NCBI GenBank assembly: GCA_028023455.1
Contig: JAQFVV010012441.1
Span: 2,353,911 to 2,417,910, forward strand
DNA length: 64,000 nucleotides
Source: Epiperipatus broadwayi
Lineage: Eukaryota > Onychophora > Udeonychophora > Euonychophora > Peripatidae
Direction of reading: 5' to 3'
Below the pieces are notes generated by a model. That model was not told the origin of the DNA. It saw only the letters and a list, made by a program, of their open reading frames with translations, and made no database searches. How positions within the stretch are numbered: the stretch's first letter is position 1; each line of letters starts with the position of its first letter. The translations under genes and the position numbers were made by a program. Shown here piece by piece: positions 50,801 through 62,800 of this stretch.

Positions 50801-53800
50801 GTAATTTCTATTTCACTATCTTTATTACTTAAAGATTCTTCTAAACTTTTTACTTCCATTATTTTTAGCTTTTTCCGACTTCTAGTTATCATTAACTAAA
50901 AATTTCTAATGTAATATATATAAATTACTTTCTTTTCAAAGTTATACTTTAATATATGCCATAAGATTTCATGCTGTGCTTATGCCCTTACATGTAATTC
51001 TATTTTTCCTACTTTTATAAGATGTTATTATAATATATATTAATGCCCAAACTATAATCGTATTTATTTATTTTAAAGCGACTGATTTATCTGTTTGCTA
51101 CGGTTTATTTTATTTCAAGGTCTCTATTATTTATTATTCAGTGTTTTTACCAATTCACAACATACTCATATATTTATTTATTTTTTTAAACTATGGATTT
51201 AACCAATGGAAAACTACTGTTTCATGCCTTAAGTATGGGCGCCATGTATAACGGGACGATCCTTTTCAGGACTCGAGGAAGTCGCATCTAGCTATAGTCG
51301 GACTTTGAGTCTTCTTATAGAATGCCATGGATGATGTGATTTAAAATACAATCCAATTCACTCCTCTATTAATAACCTCGTTACTCTCGGAATTCGAGCT
51401 CAGAGTAGAAATTGCAATTGACTCTCTTCAGGCATTTCCATAAGTATCCCATAGTAATGATAAATTTAATATAAGCTATATATAACTTCTTTATAAATAT
51501 TAAATCATTAAGTTGATTCAACATATATATGCATGAGTATGTATATTTATAATTATTGGTTTTATAAAATGACTAAATAAAATAAACAAACGAGACCTGT
51601 TTAATTTTGAAATCAAGTTTAACACATTTTAATCAGTAATAAAAAACAAAATATTATCACATAAAAACATTAAAATTTAGAATTATAATCTGTGCTTATA
51701 TACACTAATAAATTATTTAATATTCAAAAAAAAAAAAAAAATAATGTAATCATTTACATATATATATAATTTAAAATCATGCGTATAATAAATACATGAC
51801 ACATTATAAATCTACCTATTGTGTCATTAAAATAATTCAGTGTGTGTTGTATGTTTATATAGGATAACATCCATTCACACTAGATTAATAATAGAATGTA
51901 TTCTGATATTAGTTATGTATGTTTAAAAATATATTATGTTAATTGTCATGTAAGATTCAATTTGGAATATAATAAAACGTACTTCCAAATTGAAATAATT
52001 TAAAAACATTTACCTTAGTCAGCTGTCATTTCCATCAGAGTATATATCAAAACATCAATATCTAAATTTTATTAAATAAAAAAAAAAAGTATTCATCTTA
52101 TCAGTTCCCCACTTTAATATACGAAGTAATTTTTCTAAGTAAATATAATTATCCACAAAGGAAATAAAGTTTAAGAGTTCTTTAATTATACAATGAAGTA
52201 ATCCAAGACGAGAAAGAATGTTATCCCTCCTTAGACGAAATAAAATGATGATGAATGTTGAAACATAAAGTTCATTGATCATCCTTCGAAGAGGCAATCC
52301 AGATATTCATTCTTTAAATATTTATGTAGTAAAATATTTAACATCTTCTTCAATATAATACTCCAATATTAAAGCAGCTTTTTAAATGAGAATTACGATG
52401 ATTATATTTTAGGCATTGATTAAGTAGGAATAAATTTACATGTTCGGGTTTAAAACATCAGTAGAAATCTCTGGCATAAATTATTTAGCCAAAGAACACC
52501 GTTATAAATTATTGTCTTCTTAAATTTATATTTTGAAAGCTCATTTCGAAGACGTTGATAACTTTTGTAACCTTGTTAAATTCACTGATTATTTTTTTAT
52601 AGTTCTTTATAATATTCAAAGGCAGTAAATTAATTACTTGAAGCAGGTTTTAAAATATTGAATCTTCTTTTTTTTAATTTTTCTTAAATGTGTTCTAAAT
52701 TCGAACACATTTAAATTTACAAACGTAGTTCTTGCCTTGACAACTAAATAGAAGATTATTGTTGTAACAATATTAGTTCGTTTTTATACTGGATTAATTT
52801 CAGCAAGCATATCACATAATCACGCTCACGCTCTATTGTTTAAAATATACAATTTGTAATGAACCCCAAACGTTTATTTCCTTTGTTTTATCTGATAAAA
52901 ATGCAATGTTGACTTAAGGTTTTATCAAATGTCAAGTTTTATATTAACAAAAAAAAAAAAAAAAATACTATTAGTTAGAAACATTTTATTTATGTGTGTG
53001 TATATATAAACTAGAATTATTCATTTTTAGAATTATTCTTTTAATACTAACTAGTTTATATATATATATATAGAGGTTACATGAAAAGCTTAAGATAGGT
53101 GTAAGTTATTTATATCTGTTGATTAGATAGATATAGGCACAGTTAAATTCACAAAGAAACACAAATTGTTTTAGGTGAGGCTCATATGGTACTCTCACAA
53201 TATATATATAACTTCATCTTGTATATTTAGCATTAAATACAGATATTACATTTATCATAATCATTGTCATGTAATTACACTAGCTGGGATATTTCCCAAC
53301 ATTCAGGTAAATAACATTTTATTCTTGCATGTTTTAACAATGAAATAATAAATGTAGCAATGCAGACACATTAATGAGAATGATTGTTATCGTACTGTTT
53401 TTTGTTAGCAGTATGAATGCTGAAACACTAATATTTGAATCTTAAGTTTCACCTTTTTCTATCATCTCTCACCCACCACCTTAACCTACCCAAATTTAAA
53501 CTTTTTGGCATCGAATTGTGTATGTAGCAATATTAAAAAAATGTATAAATATCTGTAAAATTCACCATAAATGCACAAACACTTCGATAACAAATTTAAA
53601 GCAATAAATAAAAATATTTGATATAATTTAAATTTCTCTTTTAGTTATATAATTTTATATAACTTTAACTATTTATTTTAAATTATAAACGTTCGTTAGT
53701 TTATTGCTGTTTTTAAAAAAAAAATCGTATTTTAAATAATTTTGGAAATTAGATTGTAAGTTAAAGAAAAGTAAAAATAATTATATATTCCTTTTGTACT

Positions 53801-56800
53801 TCAAATTTTGCAAGTAATGGTCTGTGAGAGATAATAGATTAATTAAAAAGAAAATTCCCTAAAAGCTTTAATTACGAAAATGTTAAAAGGTAAAATAAAC
53901 CTAAACAATAGGAATGCAGCTTTCTGAATTAATTAAACTTATAAAAATGCATTGATTCTCCTCGGGGCAAATGAATGGAGCTAAAAATAAAATTTAAAAG
54001 ATAAGATAAAGAAAAGAGGACATTTTGGATTTGTAAGAACTTTTTAGTTAGACTTTGGCTGTGCTCTTGCTTGGTTGAGAAAATCCAAATCTTAAAATTA
54101 ATATGTCCATTACAAGATGATCGAGTAGGAAGCGCCCTGACTATTCTCCCCCCGGAGATGGTCGATCATATGCCCGAACCTCCATGTGCCCTTCACCAAT
54201 TAAACCAAGAGGATCTGCTGCCTTGAAATAAATTAATAACCTGAGTGCTGGAAAAAATTGCTACTGTTTGAACTCATGAACAATCTGCTACTGACCATGA
54301 AATCTGAAAGCTTCTTATAAAACAGGTACCTATACCCAAGGCCTTCTAGAGTACTCTAAATATTAGTCAAGCTATAGCTCACTCTCTATATAAATTGTAC
54401 AATTATAAATTTAATTATTAATTTATTATGTAAATTCTTTAATAATCTAGCTTACCTAACTCTGTCTTTTCTTGGGTGCATATTTCTAATTTTACATTTT
54501 TTATTATCTAATGATAGCATGCTTATAGATTTCTGACCGGACCTCGCCAAATTTTAAATATAAATCCTAATCAAAACGGTTGCCATCTTATACAGCGACC
54601 TAATAATATATTTCTTTTATGTATTCATGTTGGCTGGTCAGCCCGGAAATCTCCATAATTCTCTAAATACAAATACATGATTGCCTGAAACAGTGGATGC
54701 GTGTCCTGCAAATCATATAATTAATATTTACTTCTATAAATTATTTTGTTATTTTCATATAAATTGACATGCATTCGGTGCTTCATTTATTGTAAATGCA
54801 GGGGTCTACTATGTAGCACGTGGTGGACATATTAGTTCTTAATACCCACTCAACTTACCTATTGATTTTACACTTGTTTTTAATTTTAAATAATAAATCC
54901 ATTAAGTATATTTCTTTGAGAGCAAAACACGTTATTTATTAAATGTTGGTGATGTAGGGTTGAGTCATAAATTTATATTAAATCTTAACACAATATTATG
55001 TGAGTTATACGTGTTACAGTTTAGAGATGCGATAACCCATTATGAGCCTTGGATATCCCGGATTTACTGAATCCCAATCGTCCTACCCAAGCGGACATAA
55101 TGAATGTTCTCGGAGGGCTTGACACCTGTCATGCAGTCAGGGAATAAGTGTGGCACGAACCCTTTGCACCTGATTATGCTTATGTGACATCTTACCTTTG
55201 GGCCTACGGCAAACGCTAGCCCGTTGTTTTAAATTCATCCATTGGCTTCACAGTTTTAATGTACTGCCACACTCGCATCGCAGTTCTAAATGTACAACGT
55301 GTTTATTATTATTAATTTTATTATTCAATGTATGACTCCGTCTCTGTATTAATGATATAAATTCACTCTCAAATAAATGTCTGTCCATAATCATTTATAA
55401 ATATCTTATTTAATTAAATAAAATATATGTCCACAGCTGCTATTATCAATCCTAATTTAGACTCATGCATTGCAAAGATATTAAATCCCCAAAGGTACGT
55501 TTTTGAAATACTTGCTCAAGAATTCAGGTAGCTAGATTATATCTGCCAAATAATTGTATTTCTTTGAAAATATAACAGTATTGAAATAGTAATACCGCTG
55601 CTGAGATTCTAATATAATCAAATGTTTTAATTAAATGATTTTAGTATAAATATTATCATTAAATAATTTCAAACCATACGTCTGCCGTCATATATTTATT
55701 TATTCGACACCCATTCAATGTACTATCTCCTCGATTATTTAAAATATAAATGTCTAATATTAATATTATATATAGCTAACTTGAAAATAAGGTCTATGAG
55801 TCTCTCGCATCTCCCTGATCCCCGTGCCTAAAGAAATGTTTACTAATGTAGCATCAGATGCGTTGTTTCGTAGAGTGTATTGTGGAACCGATAAATCATG
55901 TTCAAACTCAGTACTACTGGTGATGTGATGTATTGTGACTTCTGCTTTTCTGTGTGGTCGAATTCTGCACTATGTTAACGAAGCATACGAATCAGACCGT
56001 TACAATACGCAACTCGAGAAAGAGTACTCAGCATGTGAAAGTAAGCAACATCATTACCACACACAGTAACTAGAATGTTGTTTTGGTCAATTATAACAAT
56101 TATGCTCATCAAAGACTAAGCAGTTTAAATTTTCAAGAAAATTTATCTGTAGCTTCTGCTGGTCCATGAAATCTTATCCTTATTTTTGCCAGTCCGCAGG
56201 TGTGAAAAGGTTGAAGACCACTGCTCTAGAGTTTTTCAATCTCAAAGCTGGCTCTGAGTTAACAGTATTTGCAATGTTGTAGCATGCATTAAAGCTGGCT
56301 ACAAATATATACATAGATGTATTGGGGGGGGGGGGCAAAAAAGTTTTATAATATCAATTTCTTTTTACAGTAATCAATACGATAAGCTTATTATAATTAA
56401 AGTAAATGAAACGAAATTCTAAGATAGAATAAATTAGAATCAGAAAAAAGGATTTATTTAAGCAAATAAATAAAGTTTATTAATCCTGAATATTAAAATA
56501 GGCAAAACTCTCCATACAGTAGGGCAATAATCCTGAATATCTTAAAATTTTGTTAAATATTAATTGTATAGTAGGATTGGCAAATAATTGACTTAAATAT
56601 AATTAACAATGTATTAAGAACTATATAAAATGAAAATAAAAAATTAATATTTAAAAAAAAAAAAGATGAGCCAATAATTTATGTGCCAGATGAATATTAG
56701 ATTATGTCTGGATGATAAAGAAATATCTTTCAAAAAAAAACAATGACGAGGTAAAGTATAAAAGAAATCAAAATCAATTGTATAGGGTCTTTTCTTTTAT

Positions 56801-59800
56801 TCTCTTACCCATGTATTTCATTTTTGATCTCTTCTTCTTATTCCCAACATGCATCTCTCCATATTTCTTTGAGCAATCTGCAGTCTGTGTTGATCTTCTG
56901 CTAAGTGTCCAAGTCTCAGATCCATAAGTAAGAACTGATAAACATATTTATTAAAAACCTTCCTTTTCAAGCACATAGGCATATTTCCTTTTAATGTTAA
57001 GTTATTTCTACCAAAAGCACTCCAATAAAGTTTAATTCTATGATTAATTTCATCCATTGTTTCCATTTGTAGTAGTAATCTGACCAAGATATTTGTAGTT
57101 GTTAACTTCTAACTCATCATTATCAATCTTTATTTTCAGTTTTTGAGAAAATCTATTGAACATTAATTTAGTTTTTTTAGTGTTTAACCTTTAGTTCTAC
57201 TTCCTTGATTTCATTTGATAATTCTTGCAATATTTCCTGAAACTCTAAAGCATTATTGGCAAAAACAACTATTGGCAAAATCTAGTCGACTTAAATAATC
57301 TCCATTTACTTTTATTCCTTTATCTTCTCATTTTAATCCTCAAAATACTTCTTGCAGCACCTTTGTAAAAAGATATGGAGATATGAAGTCACCTTGTCAT
57401 ACTCCCTTCTCAATGTTAATCTTCCTAATATCATTATGCAATCTAATTGTTACTGTTGCATTTTTATAAATATTCTTCAGAATATGACAATATTCTGGAT
57501 CTATACTTTGATTATCCAATGCTTTAATCAATGAAAAAATGCTTATAGAATCAAATGCCTTTTCATTTTCTAATCCAAAGCATGACAACTCATATTCATT
57601 AGTCCTTCTATAACTTCTCTTAATACCTGGATATGATTCACTCTACTAACCACTTCTAAATCCAGTTTGCTTTTTTGATTGATTGAAATCGAAAGTTCGC
57701 TGTAGAGTAGTTGTAATTATTTTGGTAAAAATTTTGTATAGAACTGATAGGCCTGTAATTTCTAAAATCATTATCATTTTTTTTAAATATTAATAACGCA
57801 TTCTTCCAATCATCTGGTCCATTTTTGGCATTTAGATATTTGGTATATAACTTTGCCAAATTTTTTTCTATTTCGTCATCTGGTTCTTTTAAGATATCAA
57901 GTTTAATTCCATCATTACCTAGAGTTTTCCCCTTCTTCATAAATTTAATTGCATGTCTCACTTCATTTAAAATCCTGGGCAATTCAGAAGATATAATAAT
58001 TGTAAGAGATACTTTTCCTTATTCTTTATATAATTGTTGATAGAACTCTTCTACATATTTCATGATGTCATCTCTCTTTTTAGTTCTTTAGTAATAGTTC
58101 CATCTTTTTTTCTTATTGCACCAAAATATTGTTTTACAATCTTGAGATTTTTATTCTCTTCTACAGCTTTTTTTGCTAATTCACTTATATCATTATTAAC
58201 TCTTTTTCGCAACATGTTACAAAATTAGAGATATTCAATCCTACTTAATCTATAATTTTTATATATTTCTATATTTCTTCATAAATTCTCTAGTCTTAGT
58301 AAAAAATTTTCTGGTCAATAACTGCTTTTTTCTACCAGCTATCTTTGTTGCAACTTTTAAAAAAATCTATCAGTTATTTTCCTATTGATTTCATTCAAAT
58401 CACTCAATCATGTTCAAAATCTGTTAATATTTGGGACTGTTTCTGAAAATTAGGAATATCAACTGGGAATATTGTTTTGTTTAATAATGAGTCTCTCTAG
58501 TTTTGCATTAACATGTATCTTACATCTCACTAATCGATGATTACTTCCTAAATTGAATTTATTAAGAACATTACAATCTTGAAATATGTATTTTTCTGTT
58601 AGTAAAATATAAACCAATTCTGCTGTATCTTCATTTGGATACTTCCATCTCATTTCTGTTTAACATTTTATCCAAAAAAATAATTCATAATATTTTTCTC
58701 AAAAAAAAACCCCAAAGATTTCACAATAAAGTTTTTTTTTTCTCTGTAAACTCCACAAATCTATGTCCTCTCTTACTTCTATTACCATAACCAAATTTAC
58801 CTACAACATTTTCATCTTTCAATTGTTTACCAATTCTAGAATTAGTCTCACATAACAATTTTAATATGTTTGGTCTGATCAAAAGCCTTTTGTACATTCA
58901 TATAAAAATTCTCTACTGTATCACTATAAGAATTTATTGGGGCATAAACCTGAATTTGAAAATAAAGATTGATTATGATGAGTTAGAAGAAGTTAAGTTA
59001 CAAATACCTTGATCAGATTATTAATGCAGATGGAAACATAATAAATGAAATTAATCATAGAATTAAACTTGGTTGGAGTGCTTTTGGTAGAAATAACTTG
59101 ATACTACAAGGAAATATGCCTATGTGTTTGAAAAGGATGGTTTTTAATAAATGTGTTTTACTAGTTCTTACTTATGGATTTGAGACTTGGACACTTAATA
59201 GAAGAGCAATACAGAGATTTCAGACTACTCAAAGAAGTATGGAGAAATGCATACTGGAAATAACAAGAAGAGATCGAAAACACAATATATGGGTAAGAGA
59301 ATAAACAGGTGTTACTGACCTCATTGAAAAAAATAAAAGACTGAAATGAAGTTGGGCTGGACATATTGTTAGAAGAGATGCTAATAGAAGGACAATTGAA
59401 ATCTTATATTGGATTCCAAGAGATTGTAATAAATCCAGAAAGATACCACATGTGAGATGGATGGATGAAATAAGAAATTATGCAGGGGTGATGTAGAGAA
59501 GAGAAGCTAAAGATTGGAGATGGATTGAACTTGGAGAGACCTTCAGCCTGCAGTGGATTGATGATGAAACTTGAATTATCTGTATTTGGAATCTCCTATT
59601 AAGTTGAATAATTAATGTTGCCACTCTGTCTAATACACCATCAATCTCCACAATGTTCTTCAACTTTTTATTTATAATGAATCCTATTTCACTTGTACTT
59701 CCAATATTTGTGCCTTTGTAGTACAGTACATGTCCGCTCTTTAAATTAATTGTCTCATCTTTTCTTCTAACTTCATAAAGTTCAATAATGTCCCGTTTAA

Positions 59801-62800
59801 TATGAGACAGTTCTTCTAATTTTTGCAATCTTCCTTCATTTGAAAATAGTCTGCAGTTATAAGTACTTAAATAAAAGATTGTCATCAAAAACAGCCTGGG
59901 TCTGCAGTCAGGGGATTCTTAGTACCTTCAGCCTTTAGCCACCAACAACTGCCTTGGCTGGAAACTTTACAGCCACCTGGGTATGATCTATTTTTCTCTG
60001 TCGTGAATGTAAATATCTAATAAAAAAAAAAATTTCATTCACACATATATTCATTCTACCTTCAAGAAAATTCAACTGACATTTCAATTAAGAAAGGCAA
60101 TTGAAATGACAATGGTGTTTGATCTTAAACTCAGGTAAAAAGTCAATAAACTCATGATCCTTGTTAATGCGTGTTGGTGAGCATCCCATCCAAGTTCGTA
60201 TAGTATATGAATAATCACTTAGTAATAAAATCTGCAACGACAAGCATCTATGGAGTAGACATTAGGAATTTGCCCTGTTCGTTTCCTTTAAGGCCTTCAA
60301 GAGAAATCAAAGGATCTCCTTTCAATTAACAGCAAGCTCTTTTCTGCAGCTTTTAGAAAACTATAAATATCACACCATATTCAATTTAAACAGTTTATTT
60401 ATTATCATATAACTGTGCCTGAGGTTAAGTAACTTCGGAAGACTGTCTGATAGAGTTAGGAAACAATTGTTTTGCATCAAATAGTCGATTCCTTCTTCTC
60501 TACCTAAATGAATTAATTGCTCAGAATTGCTGAATAGTATAAAACTTGTTTTATTTTAAAGTAAATCATGTAAATAAGTCTAAAAAAGACATTAAAATCA
60601 GAATTAATTTTTACTTAAGATTTTATGAAGACATATTGTAATAAATTTATTGTAAGGCATTTTTTCCCTATTTATAAATGAACAAATAGCAAAAATAAAT
60701 ATTATGCACATTTAATAAAAACAAAATTAATATAAACTTATTGAACTTAGCTAAAAACATAAGTAATGTAAGCTTACCTAATTTAGCCAATTCTCCTGCT
60801 TCAAGCACATCTTTATAAAATTTGTCATTGTAAGATACAGGGAAGACTACTTGATTTAACCGTTTCAGCTGTTTCACATTGTGGGGAGTTACCTCACCCA
60901 ATTCTGTTCTGCCTCTATTTGAAAAATAAAAGATTATCAAAATTGTTTGAATAATGTATTGAACATACAGTCAACTCGTGTTCAAAAATGACCAAAAAAC
61001 CTCTAGTGAGTAATCTGAAAATCTATTTCAATAATAATAAAACTTTAGGAAAATTATTTGATATTATTAATTGGGATAAATTAATATACATAATCCTTTC
61101 CAGTTAATAAGAAAAAAAAACCAATGGCAAGAAATTAATAAGAAATTCAGGCACTTACATATTAGACCTGCTGCCCATGTTTGTGATGGCAGAATGACGT
61201 GCCTTTCTCCAGTGGGGGTGAGGGTGCGTTTGCAACAGCAGAATGTCTATTAAAGTCAAATTTTTAATAATACAAAAAGTATAAATTTGTACACAAAAAT
61301 AATAAACACACGATTCTAAATACGGCATTCTGCCATCACCCCCCCCCCCCAATAGGAGAAAGATAGGGCATTTTGTCATTGCAAACAAGGGTAGTAGGTA
61401 TAAAATGTAAGTACCGAAATTTATTCATAGACAAAAAAATATATTTAAATTGTTTAATGACTATAGAAATCCAAAGACAGTTTATCTTATCATTTATTAT
61501 AATATAAAAACTATCCACAAAACGATTATCTTTTTTGTATCCAATTAAAAAAACTTTTAATTATTAGTTTCTACATATGCACTATCTCAACAAATCTCAA
61601 ATGACCTGATGCATTCTTGCCCTGTATGGTTTAGGTAAAAGTAAAATGGTAGAGGCATAATAGGTTCAAAGTTCACTGATGATGCTCAGTCTGCCAATTC
61701 TGGTGCTCGAGCTTCATATGAACTCACAAGCAATAAAGCAGTCAATTATATTTTTATTTTGCGGCGCTCATTCCTAACAAGTCTAAGCATTTCATGGGTT
61801 ATCATGGAAACAGATTTCTTAATATAATTATGAAGATCTAATGATCTAGAATTCCTCAAAATCTTTTACGATAAATCTCAATCTTGATTAATTCTTAGGG
61901 GAAAAAAATATCAGAAGTCTACAGATTCCATAATCAAAATGTTTGTTGTTTTAAAAATGCTTAATCTAGCAAAAGGGATTAGCCAAACTTTGTTTATAAG
62001 AGCAACATGTTAAAATTGAGATATATTCAAGAGTCACAATTAAATTTTTGAAGTATTCAACAGAAGCACATATATGTCTTAAAAATTTTCAGCTAAGTTC
62101 AAACAATGTATTATATTTCTAAGAAATAGTAACAATAAAAGCACTGAAGTTGACAATATGAACAATCATAAAATTGTCACTACAAAAGAATAAAGTATGT
62201 ATGCTTTCAAAATAAAATGTAAATGGATCATGCTAATTTTTAAATTATATCATGATTTTATTTCAAAAGTTTTGTGACAGCCATATTGAACCATCTAGAG
62301 AACTGAGATAGCTCAAGATTTAATTTGGGCATGGTGAATCTAGAGTAAATAGTAATAACTATTCTTAAATGGATAGTAAAGATCCAAAACAATTTGAATT
62401 GAAGAGACAAAAATCCAATGGCAAATTAATAGTTTTTATTCAACTATATATGTAAATTCCAGTTGATCTCTGATTAACTACTTTCATTTTATTACAATCT
62501 TCAAATATAAGTGAAACAATATAACTTTTTTTTTTTTTAAATTACTTATCATATAAACACTTAATCAGTCTGTTAACAAATTGACAAGTAGTGTCCATAT
62601 GAGATTTTTTTTTTATTCATTTCATTTGAGAATCAATCCATAAAACATAAGTTTTCAAATTCCATCATTCTTACTAATTGCTTAAAACTATCAGATCAAG
62701 ATAACTAAGCTAGGGACTACTTACATGATTTGCTTGTAGGCTATTGATTTAAATTTTTATAGTGGCTTGATTATAACATTAGCTAATAAAAAAAAATCCA

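Larger units (their letters stand above)
46164..53199 (-). mobile_element. Young LTR retrotransposon, non-autonomous, minus strand
   Basis: Two nearly identical LTRs (46164-48119 and 51247-53199) enclose a 3.1-kb interior. On the minus strand a TGGCGCC primer-binding site follows the 5' LTR by two bases, and a G-rich polypurine tract abuts the 3' LTR. The interior codes a gag-like coiled-coil protein next to the 5' LTR and only integrase C-terminal remnants next to the 3' LTR; no protease, reverse transcriptase or RNase H block is visible. It is inserted within the hAT element. Confidence 0.9.
45103..56231. mobile_element. hAT (Charlie-like) DNA transposon, split by later insertions
   Basis: Perfect 15-bp terminal inverted repeats, CAGTGGTCTTCAACC at 45111 and GGTTGAAGACCACTG ending at 56223, are flanked by the octamers ctctacag (45103) and ctctagag (56224), matching at 7 of 8 positions. 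Both sub-termini carry 'ggtcc' blocks typical of the group. A transposase N-terminal relic lies at 45551-45925. The LTR retrotransposon 46164-53199 is inserted within it; without that insertion the element is about 4.1 kb. Confidence 0.85.
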
